From Pseudanabaena sp. CAN_BIN31 (GTDB taxonomy: Bacteria; Cyanobacteriota; Cyanobacteriia; Pseudanabaenales; Pseudanabaenaceae): a DNA stretch of 5,323 bases. The notes beneath the pieces were generated by a model. It did no database searches. It saw only the letters and a list, made by a program, of their open reading frames with translations, and was not told the origin of the DNA. The stretch lies in NCBI GenBank assembly GCA_026785865.1, contig JAJAZG010000110.1:1-5323 (forward strand). Direction: 5' to 3'. Shown here piece after piece: positions 1 through 5,257 of the stretch. How positions within the stretch are numbered: the first letter of the stretch is position 1; every line of letters starts with the position of its first letter. The translations under genes were made by a program, and so were the position numbers.

Positions 1-27
1 GCATTTAAAATGCATATCAAAAACCAG

Positions 28-66
28 AAAATGATTGTGCCCCCCGCAGCGCGGCACAATCATTTT
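28..66. repeat. Intergenic hairpin 1 (14-bp stem)
   Basis: Arms 28-41 and 53-66 are perfect inverted complements. They enclose an 11-nt C/G-rich centre (42-52) and a short T run follows on the plus strand. The left flank (AAACCAGAAAA) resembles the outer ends of the hairpins at 101-151 and 3781-3839, but the right flank does not carry the matching TTTGGGTTT, so this copy looks degenerate. It could end transcription of a gene lying left of the window, or it may be a member of a dispersed hairpin family. The inverted repeat is directly visible; its role is inferred. Confidence 0.75.
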
Positions 67-100
67 TGAACTTAAAGGCACATAAGCTTAAGACAAATCG

Positions 101-151
101 AAACCCAAAAAGTAGATGCGGCGCGGAGCGCCGCATCTACTTTTTGGGTTT
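101..151. repeat. Intergenic hairpin 2 (perfect 24-bp stem, 3-nt loop)
   Basis: Arms 101-124 and 128-151 are exact reverse complements around a GGA loop (125-127). The outer ends read AAACCCAAAAAG and CTTTTTGGGTTT, and the tip is GC-rich (GCGGCGC/GCGCCGC). The element sits 120 bp upstream of ndhM. A stem this long and perfect exceeds what a simple terminator needs, and with hairpins 1 and 3 it suggests a dispersed palindromic (MITE- or REP-like) family. No flanking target-site duplication was evident. A short minus-strand reading frame runs through it, but its C-terminal half is only the translated palindrome and I do not treat it as a gene. Confidence 0.85.
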
Positions 152-271
152 TATGTCGTGACATACTTGGCGATCGCTTATTTTTTAATTTGTTTTTTGG
201 GGAATCCTTAAAAATTTGCAATAATCTAAAGTTAGTTCTTGAATACTTATTTACCAAATTCATAAATATCT

Positions 272-622
272 ATGCCCCTCAAATCCACTACCCGTCATAT
301 TCAAGTTTATGCTGCCATCGTTGAGCCGAAGAATGATGAGCTAATCGATAGCGAAAGCATTCTCACATTAGATGTCGATCCTGATAATGAACTGAATTGG
401 ACAGATGGCGCTTTGCAAAAGGTCTATCGCCAATTTGATCAGCTTGTGGCGGACTATAAAGGCGCTGACCTGACTGATTACAATTTGCGTCGAATTGGTT
501 CGGATTTAGAGCATTTTGTGCGATCGCTATTGCAACAGGGCGAAGTTACCTACAACCTCAATCATCGATCGCTTAACTACAGTATGGGCTTACCCCAGAT
601 TATCAACACTGAAGCGGAATAA
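272..622 (+). CDS. ndhM: NAD(P)H-quinone oxidoreductase subunit M (NdhM)
   Basis: This 116-aa protein is subunit M of the cyanobacterial NDH-1 complex in the thylakoid membrane. NdhM is one of the subunits specific to oxygenic phototrophs and belongs to the peripheral arm. The complex takes electrons from ferredoxin to plastoquinone for cyclic flow around photosystem I, respiration and CO2 uptake. I recognise the family from its conserved blocks: KSTTRHI near residue 4, LTLDVDPDNE at 31-40, LTDYNLRRIGSDLEHF at 67-82, and YNLNHRSLNYSMGLP at 94-108. The length fits the usual 110-120 aa, and there is no signal peptide or membrane segment, as expected for a peripheral subunit. The ATG at 272 starts the conserved N-terminus directly; only a weak Shine-Dalgarno precedes it. 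A DUF2996 gene follows after 37 bp on the same strand. Assignment is by recalled family motifs, not a search. Confidence 0.95.
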   Translation: MPLKSTTRHIQVYAAIVEPKNDELIDSESILTLDVDPDNELNWTDGALQKVYRQFDQLVADYKGADLTDYNLRRIGSDLEHFVRSLLQQGEVTYNLNHRSLNYSMGLPQIINTEAE

Positions 623-659
623 AATTCTTTAATAATTCTTTAACAACATTTCAAAAACC

Positions 660-1067
660 ATGTCTGAAACTGCACCAATTTCTGAAGCACCCAAGGCAAA
701 ACCAGCCGCTAAGCCCAAAGTCGAAAAACCACCCGCGATCGAAGAGTTACCCTTTGAAGAGTTTATTAATACTCACTATCTGCCAGCTTTAATCAAGGCT
801 TTCGGAAAGCAGGGTGTGACCGATTTGCGACTAGAATTTGGCAATTCTCAAGTACATGGCGTTTGGTCGCAGGGTTTACGCCAATTTACGGTGTATTTTT
901 CTAAGGCTGATATCAATGGTCAGAAGGCTTTTTCTTGTGCTGATGCAGGGCGATCGCCGAGTACGATTGAGCCATTTTTGATCGATGAGCGCAAAGCTCC
1001 TCTCGATCTGCTCGTCTTTGGCGTGATTCAACGTTTAAATGCCCAAAAGTGGCTGATTTCTAACTAA
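660..1067 (+). CDS. DUF2996 family protein
   Basis: This 135-aa protein has a low-complexity Ala/Lys/Pro N-terminus (about residues 8-27) followed by one compact domain (about 29-135). The domain carries features I associate with DUF2996, a family of unknown function in cyanobacteria and plant plastids: LPFEEFINTHYLPALIKAF at 30-48, DLRLEF at 55-60, the HGVWSQGLRQFTVYFS strand region at 66-81, and a C-terminal helix ending LNAQKWLISN. There is no signal peptide or transmembrane segment, so it is probably soluble. The ATG lies 37 bp after the ndhM stop with no terminator between them, which suggests co-transcription and a possible link to NDH-1 or thylakoid function. That link is inference from position only. 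Transcription very likely ends at the hairpin directly after its stop codon. Confidence 0.85.
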   Translation: MSETAPISEAPKAKPAAKPKVEKPPAIEELPFEEFINTHYLPALIKAFGKQGVTDLRLEFGNSQVHGVWSQGLRQFTVYFSKADINGQKAFSCADAGRSPSTIEPFLIDERKAPLDLLVFGVIQRLNAQKWLISN

Positions 1068-1068
1068 G

Positions 1069-1101
1069 ACAATAAAAGGGCGCGATGCGCCCTTTTATTG
1101 T
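1069..1101. terminator. Bidirectional rho-independent-type terminator
   Basis: Arms 1069-1083 and 1087-1101 are exact 15-nt reverse complements around a 3-nt loop (GAT). The core is GC-rich (GGGCGC/GCGCCC), with T-rich flanks (TTTTATTGTTT on the plus strand, and TTTTATTGT on the minus strand). It begins 2 nt after the DUF2996 stop codon and lies between convergent genes, so it can serve both. Unusually, its right arm contains the last glutamine codon and the stop codon (1095-1097) of the minus-strand gene. Confidence 0.85.
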
Positions 1102-1889
1102 TTAGGGACAATAACTGGTGTACCATTTTTAATCTCGATTTTCATACCCAATTTATCGATCTCCTGAGCAATAATTTGGACGGTTTTCTTGTCTACAGCA
1201 TTTTGTAAAGCCATCGACCAAGCACCGATTTGCGCTTTGGTTAGATCGCGATCTTCCTCTAGCCATTTTGCCGATTGACGGGAGAATTCGGCAACAAGTT
1301 TGGAATTTTCAACGAGTTTTTTGCCTGACAAGCTTGCCCGATCGCCCCATGCTGCGGCTTGGAGGTAAGACTCTCTAGCTCCTTTGCCATCACCTAAAAA
1401 CAACAGTTGATCGGTTGCCTTGTATCGCCAAACTGTATAGGCACTCGGTTGTTGATCAGGATCTAGAGATTTTAAGCCTTTGCTGTAAATATTGATCGCG
1501 TCTCTGGGTAGTCCTGCAAACATCGACACGCTAGATGACATATATATGTAGCTACTTAGAAATCTGGGATCGCGATCAATAATATTGGCAAAATAAAGCG
1601 GACTCAGACTATATCCCGTTTGAAAACTGTTTCGTGCTATGTCATCGCCAAAGTATTGCAAAAATTGCAAAAAAGCAAAGTTGGCAATCATGTTGTTAAA
1701 TCCGAGTCCTCGCGACGGTAATTGCCGAATTAGTTTCAGCCGCGCTTCTTCATCTCTGACTGATTTCTGAGTCTCTTCTAAGGTTTGACCGCTCAATCTT
1801 TGGTTGAGTTTGGGGAACTGCAAGCTGAGGGCGATCGCTGCAAAAGCAGCTATCGCGCCCAAATTAATCGCAAGGTTACGAAACCGCAT
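1095..1889 (-). CDS. Membrane-anchored TPR-like protein, cyanobacterial hypothetical
   Basis: I do not recognise a named function for this 264-aa protein. A basic N-terminus (MRFR) and a hydrophobic segment at about residues 6-25 give an uncleaved-looking anchor or signal. A charged, probably helical stretch follows (35-56). The middle looks like helical repeats of the TPR type: roughly 98-145 (Y/F-rich, with AINIYSKGLKSLDPD near the end) and 150-185 (WRYKATDQLLFLGDGKGARESYLQAA). The C-terminus (240-264) is short and may form a beta hairpin. Its ATG lies 5 bp beyond the stop of the 597-aa peptidoglycan-binding gene, and its ribosome binding site sits inside that gene's end. Translational coupling and a joint envelope role are therefore likely. 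The soluble part would face the periplasm or lumen if the N-terminus acts as a standard signal anchor. The stop codon is inside the shared terminator hairpin. Confidence 0.8.
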   Translation of the reverse strand: MRFRNLAINLGAIAAFAAIALSLQFPKLNQRLSGQTLEETQKSVRDEEARLKLIRQLPSRGLGFNNMIANFAFLQFLQYFGDDIARNSFQTGYSLSPLYFANIIDRDPRFLSSYIYMSSSVSMFAGLPRDAINIYSKGLKSLDPDQQPSAYTVWRYKATDQLLFLGDGKGARESYLQAAAWGDRASLSGKKLVENSKLVAEFSRQSAKWLEEDRDLTKAQIGAWSMALQNAVDKKTVQIIAQEIDKLGMKIEIKNGTPVIVPKQ

Positions 1890-1894
1890 CTGAC

Positions 1895-3688
1895 TTAATT
1901 TCCTTCGGAAATAAATGTATCTTTGCTAAGAACATCAATCAGTTTATTGCTTGGTGAGCCGTCAGCAGGGCTAACTGTGTAAAAGTTTTGCGCCCTAACG
2001 ATCGCATTACGAGTTTCGCCACTTAATACGCCGTCAGCCTTACCATTGTAGAAACCTCGCTGAGTCAACAAGCGTTGTAATTCTGAGACTTGAGAATTGC
2101 CAGTAGTAGTTGGCGCTGGCGTTGTAACTGGCGCTGGTGTTTTAACTGGAACTGGAGTTACAGCAACAGTTGTGGGTTGTACTTGTGGCTTAGCTTTCGG
2201 TTGGATCGTGGGTTGCGGCACGACTGGGGCAACAACTGCGGCTTGCGGCTGAGGCGTTGGTTGCGATGTAACTTGTGGCTTGGGTTCCACGCGAACGGTG
2301 GGAGTAACATTAGTTACAGAAATCTGTTTCTTTGGTATGCCCAACTCTAAAGCGGCGATCGTTCTCGCTCCAGCCACACCATCCGCAGTTAAACCGTAGG
2401 CTTTTTGAGCGGCTTTAATTGCTTCTGTGGTGCGTGTGCCGAGAAATCCTGTAATCGGTCCATTGTAAAATCCGCGATCGGTAAGCAAGGTTTGTAAGTT
2501 GGCAACTCCACCGTCGTTAGCCGTGGTCACAGTCTTTGCCGCTTGATTACTGGCAGATGGGGCGGCGGCAGCTAATGGTTTTGCGTCTGTTTGCAATGCA
2601 GCTATAGTTTGAGCGCCTGCAATGCCATCAGTTGCTAAGCCATAGGCTTTCTGAGCAGAAGCGATCGCTGTATTAGTCTGCGCTCCCTTGACTCCATCGA
2701 TCGCGCCATTGTAAAAACCACGTTTGGCGAGTAGCTGTTGCAACGCGACAACATTTTTATCACTTTTAGTATTGGCATCCTTGATCGAAGATGCGGTTTC
2801 GGGAGTCTTGCTAGCAGTGCTGACGGGGCTAATTCCTGACTCCAAAGCGGCGATGGTTTGTGAACCTGCAATGCCATCAGTGGCTAAGCCATAATTTTTC
2901 TGAGCCGCGACGATCGCCGTGCGCGTCTGATTTCCCATGATCCCATCGACAGCACCATTATAAAAGCCACGTTTGCTTAGCAAATCTTGCAGGTTTGAGA
3001 CTTCTACGCTTTTAGTGGTTGATGTGTTACTAATGGGTATCACTGTAGATTTACCACCATCTGACTCTAGCGCCGCCAAGGTCTGCGATCCAGCAACCCC
3101 ATCGACAGTAAGGTTATAAGCTTTTTGGGCAGCGACGATCGCCGTGCGCGTCTGATTTCCCATGATCCCATCCACCGCACCATTGTAAAAACCGCGATCG
3201 GCTAGCAATTTTTGCAGATTCATCACTGTCGATGAAACAGTGGCAGTAGTTTCACCTGCGGCAACGGTAGTAGTAGCGACATCGACTTTTTCGGCGATCG
3301 CATCTGCGGATTTCTCAAGAGCAGCGATCGTGCGGCTACCTACAACTCCATCAGGCGTGAGTCCGAAAGTTTTTTGAGCGCGAAGGATCGCATTTTTAGT
3401 CGATGCTCCAGACACACCATCGATCGCCCCTGGATCAAAGCCATTTTGGTCTAGTAGCGATTGTGCATATTTTGTGTCTGATGATGGGGCTTCGGCTGCG
3501 AGGGCAGTTAGGGTAGAGCCTAAGCCAATCAGTAGGGTCGTACCAGTCAAGAGTACAGTCAAGCTGAGCTTGGCGGATTTAGCAGTTAAATTTTTGAACG
3601 ATGCTTGGAATGTTTCAGGAATTTCGCTGACAATGCGGCGATCGTCAGCAGAGGTAAATTCTTCTTGGATATATGCTAGGAGTTCCAT
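1895..3688 (-). CDS. Envelope protein with six peptidoglycan-binding (PG_binding_1) domains
   Basis: This 597-aa exported or anchored protein probably holds on to peptidoglycan. Residues 1-40 are a polar N-terminal extension starting MELLAYI. A hydrophobic segment (41-62) ends ALAAEA, a plausible signal-peptidase site near residue 65. Six PG_binding_1-type units follow, at about 73-126, 155-209, 230-284, 312-366, 394-448 and 534-590. Five contain an RGFYNG motif (R165, R240, R323, R405, R544), and the first has NGFDPG. Each has a DG..G..T..AI..AQ core, then (V/T)DG(V/I)AG..T(I/L)AAL. The last unit is degenerate in its second half. A Pro/Thr/Val/Gln-rich linker (about 455-530) separates units five and six. 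No amidase, L,D-transpeptidase or protease motif is visible, so a structural or targeting role is inferred. Domains 2 and 3 share an exact 41-bp DNA repeat. The start is the ATG with AAGG about 8 nt upstream, and it matches the N-terminus of the paralogue at 3877-5070. Confidence 0.9.
   Translation of the reverse strand: MELLAYIQEEFTSADDRRIVSEIPETFQASFKNLTAKSAKLSLTVLLTGTTLLIGLGSTLTALAAEAPSSDTKYAQSLLDQNGFDPGAIDGVSGASTKNAILRAQKTFGLTPDGVVGSRTIAALEKSADAIAEKVDVATTTVAAGETTATVSSTVMNLQKLLADRGFYNGAVDGIMGNQTRTAIVAAQKAYNLTVDGVAGSQTLAALESDGGKSTVIPISNTSTTKSVEVSNLQDLLSKRGFYNGAVDGIMGNQTRTAIVAAQKNYGLATDGIAGSQTIAALESGISPVSTASKTPETASSIKDANTKSDKNVVALQQLLAKRGFYNGAIDGVKGAQTNTAIASAQKAYGLATDGIAGAQTIAALQTDAKPLAAAAPSASNQAAKTVTTANDGGVANLQTLLTDRGFYNGPITGFLGTRTTEAIKAAQKAYGLTADGVAGARTIAALELGIPKKQISVTNVTPTVRVEPKPQVTSQPTPQPQAAVVAPVVPQPTIQPKAKPQVQPTTVAVTPVPVKTPAPVTTPAPTTTGNSQVSELQRLLTQRGFYNGKADGVLSGETRNAIVRAQNFYTVSPADGSPSNKLIDVLSKDTFISEGN
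1901..1906 (-). promoter_or_regulatory. Ribosome binding site of the 264-aa gene, inside the upstream gene
   Basis: On the minus strand GAAGGA lies 11 nt before the ATG at 1889. These bases are the Glu and Gly codons near the end of the 597-aa gene (…Glu-Gly-Asn-stop). The site supports the chosen start and suggests that ribosomes finishing the upstream gene help initiate this one. Confidence 0.6.
2099..2326 (-). repeat. Coding region of the Pro/Thr-rich linker
   Basis: These bases encode residues 455-530 of the 597-aa protein, a stretch dominated by Pro, Thr, Val, Gln and Ala with PxP and QPxP-like spacing. It follows five closely spaced domains and precedes a lone sixth, so it probably acts as an extended tether. 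An open frame on the opposite strand here (rich in Trp and Cys) comes from the biased composition and is not a gene. Confidence 0.65.
2907..2947 (-). repeat. 41-bp direct repeat, copy in domain 3
   Basis: This stretch is identical over 41 bases to 3132-3172. The offset of 225 bp is exactly 75 codons, so both copies encode the same part of two neighbouring peptidoglycan-binding units (the GIMGNQTRTAIVA segment). The surrounding bases differ at scattered sites, mostly silent. Confidence 0.9.
3132..3172 (-). repeat. 41-bp direct repeat, copy in domain 2
   Basis: This is the partner of 2907-2947, in frame and identical. Outside the 41 bases the two domains share protein sequence with several silent differences, as expected after a recent local duplication or gene conversion. 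Confidence 0.9.
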
Positions 3689-3780
3689 GATTAGACCTTT
3701 TTGAGATTGAGGATTAAGATTTTAGATTGAGAAAAGTTGAAAGGATGGGACAGGAGTTACAGCCTATTGAGGATTTGAAT

Positions 3781-3839
3781 AATCCAGATAATTTTTTAAA
3801 AGTGCCGCTTCGCGGCACTTTTAAAAAATTATTTGGGTT
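3781..3839. repeat. Intergenic hairpin 3 (21-bp perfect stem, extendable to 28)
   Basis: Arms 3788-3808 and 3812-3832 are exact reverse complements around a TTC loop. The stem continues to 3781-3839 if two G-U pairs are allowed, and the outer ends (AATCCAGA and TTTGGGTT) resemble those of hairpin 2. The tip is GC-rich (GTGCCGC/GCGGCAC). It lies about 37 bp past the stop of the 397-aa gene and about 90 bp before the 597-aa gene. It may therefore end transcription of the former or reduce read-through between the two paralogues. No strong T tract follows on the minus strand, so the terminator role is uncertain. Confidence 0.8.
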
Positions 3840-3876
3840 CTATGGCAGTGCAAGGCGCTGCAAGAAATTTTTTTAA

Positions 3877-5070
3877 TTAGGATGAATTAGAGCTTTTGGC
3901 AGGTGGTAGTGGGGCATTTTGACTAGAGGCTGGCGCTTGAGGGCTATTTCCTAACTGAGCATTGTTAGGACTACTGAGCATAGGCTGAATGTTTTGGTTG
4001 TTGGGGATATTTTGGACAATATTTGTGTCATTACTTAGCCCATTGTTTTGAGCCTTGAGAGCTGTTAGCAAATCTGAACTCAAATCCCCTGTTGCCTCTT
4101 GCCCGTAAGCAAGTTGTGCTTTTAAGATGCTCTCCCTCGTGCGAACGTTGTATTGACCGTTGAGATCTGATCCATAAAAACCTCGTTCTTTAAGTAATGT
4201 TTGAGCCGCCAAAACTTCCTGTGGTGTTGGCGATCGCGTGAAAGCGGGTTGAATAAGGGGAATATTATTACCACCTGCTAGCAATGAGCGCATTGTCAAT
4301 GGCCCTACAAAACCATCGCGCCCTAATCCATAGGCTTGTTGTGCTTGTAATATGGCGATAGTTGTCGATCGCCCCAGTTGTCCATCGATTTCTCTTTCAT
4401 AAAACCCCCTTTGTTTCAGCAACACTTGTAAATTTCCCACTTCATTTAACTCTGGCTGCTGCGAGTTGATGACCTGATAATTATCTGGTCGCACAATCAC
4501 AATTTGTTGATTTGTAATTGGCTGATTCGCAATTATCTGAGTCGGGCGATCGCTGATAGTCGATTGATTTTGGCTCTGAGGTACTAGGGGGAGACGCGCT
4601 GCGGAGTTTCGTAACAAGTCCAAGGTTTTCTGCCCAGGAATACCATCGGCAACCAAATTGGTTTGAGTTCTCTGAAAGTCAATCACGGCTTGCTTAGTAT
4701 ATCTGCCATAGACTCCATCGATTTCGCCCACCACAAAACCGCGCTTAGCTAATAGAGTCTGCACTTCTAAGATATAGCTGGTACTACATATATATAAATT
4801 TTCACACCAAGGCGCAACATTCACCGATGGCTCTAGTAAGTGAGCCGACACAGCAGGAGCTAGATTTCCAGCCAACCCATTGAGACTTGTAAGGGCGATC
4901 GCTGATAGTAAATAGGCTTGCCGTTTGATGGTGACAAAATTCCAGTCAAGATCGTTTACCTGATTTTTGTCATCGCAAAATTCGTCACAAGTAAGCATCT
5001 TGAGATCGGTCGATCCCTGATTGGCTTGTTCATATGCCCATGCATCATATATATACGCTGCAAGTTCCAT
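3877..5070 (-). CDS. Envelope protein with three peptidoglycan-binding domains
   Basis: This 397-aa protein is a paralogue of the one at 1895-3688. The frame opens four codons earlier with TTG (5082), but the ATG at 5070 gives MELAAYIYDAWAYE, matching the neighbour's MELLAYI, so I choose it. A long polar, acidic N-terminal stretch (about 12-45) precedes a hydrophobic segment (about 52-76, ending AVSA, a possible cleavage site). PG_binding_1 units lie at about 101-154 (RGF.VGEIDG.YGRYT), 212-264 (RGFYEREIDGQLGRST) and 287-339 (RGFYGSDLNGQYNVRT). The third is the most diverged and lacks the second DG..G turn. Gln/Asn-rich linkers join the units, and the tail (340-397) is Asn/Pro/Ser/Gln-rich and probably disordered. 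Cysteines occur in two pairs, 28/32 and 89/95. No catalytic domain is visible, so peptidoglycan anchoring is inferred. It lies upstream of the larger paralogue on the same strand, 188 bp away. Confidence 0.88.
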   Translation of the reverse strand: MELAAYIYDAWAYEQANQGSTDLKMLTCDEFCDDKNQVNDLDWNFVTIKRQAYLLSAIALTSLNGLAGNLAPAVSAHLLEPSVNVAPWCENLYICSTSYILEVQTLLAKRGFVVGEIDGVYGRYTKQAVIDFQRTQTNLVADGIPGQKTLDLLRNSAARLPLVPQSQNQSTISDRPTQIIANQPITNQQIVIVRPDNYQVINSQQPELNEVGNLQVLLKQRGFYEREIDGQLGRSTTIAILQAQQAYGLGRDGFVGPLTMRSLLAGGNNIPLIQPAFTRSPTPQEVLAAQTLLKERGFYGSDLNGQYNVRTRESILKAQLAYGQEATGDLSSDLLTALKAQNNGLSNDTNIVQNIPNNQNIQPMLSSPNNAQLGNSPQAPASSQNAPLPPAKSSNSS

Positions 5071-5170
5071 AACGGCTACCAAAATGATTGCGGTCTATCT
5101 TATTTTAAACGATTTTTTCTGACTTCTTACGTCAAAAAATGTATATACCCCGTCCATGTTGAAAACCGAA

Positions 5171-5187
5171 GCGGGGCTTCGCCCTGC
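5171..5187. repeat. Small GC-rich hairpin upstream of the 397-aa gene
   Basis: Arms 5171-5177 (GCGGGGC) and 5181-5187 (GCCCTGC) pair over 7 bp with one G-U, around a TTC loop like that of hairpin 3. It stands alone in otherwise AT-rich sequence about 100 bp before the 397-aa gene. It may be a decayed member of the same hairpin family or part of the 5' leader. The rest of 5071-5257 holds no gene I can support. Confidence 0.4.
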
Positions 5188-5257
5188 GACCCTCTATAAG
5201 AACTAATGGTCTCATCCTAGACACGGTATATGGCAGGTATTGGACTTTGGACAAATG

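Noticed and set aside
72..263. Minus-strand 63-codon open frame upstream of ndhM
   Set aside because: Its C-terminal half is the direct translation of the 24-bp palindrome at 101-151, and the rest is AT-rich, Lys/Asn-rich filler. There is no good ribosome site, and it lies in the likely ndhM leader.
178..271. Candidate promoter for ndhM (TTGCAA at 216-221)
   Set aside because: No convincing -10 box lies 16-18 bp downstream. A promoter must be nearby, but I cannot place it from sequence alone.
2090..2350. Plus-strand 86-codon frame opposite the Pro/Thr linker
   Set aside because: Its Trp/Cys/Asn/Arg-rich product is the complement of a Pro/Thr-rich coding repeat, so it is a shadow of the real gene.
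2635..2877. Minus-strand 80-codon frame inside the 597-aa gene
   Set aside because: It overlaps a clear peptidoglycan-binding domain in another frame and has no start signal or recognisable family.
1895..3688. Evenly spaced repeats that might suggest a CRISPR-like array
   Set aside because: The repeats are in frame, about 225-250 bp apart, diverged, and encode a known protein domain.
3474..3704. Plus-strand 76-codon frame across the start of the 597-aa gene
   Set aside because: It lies antisense to the signal segment and N-terminus, and its product has no recognisable features.
5071..5082. TTG start at 5082 for the 397-aa gene
   Set aside because: It would add only Met-Val-Ala-Val before the ATG whose product matches the paralogue's N-terminus, so the ATG at 5070 is preferred.
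5102..5135. Candidate promoter for the 397-aa gene (TTGACG at 5135-5130, TAAAAT at 5107-5102, minus strand)
   Set aside because: The spacing is 22 bp, too long for a sigma-70-type promoter, and AT-rich sequence gives many chance matches.
4918..5199. Plus-strand 93-codon frame across the start of the 397-aa gene
   Set aside because: It is antisense to the conserved MELAAYI start and runs into the upstream hairpin region. Its composition does not look like a real protein.
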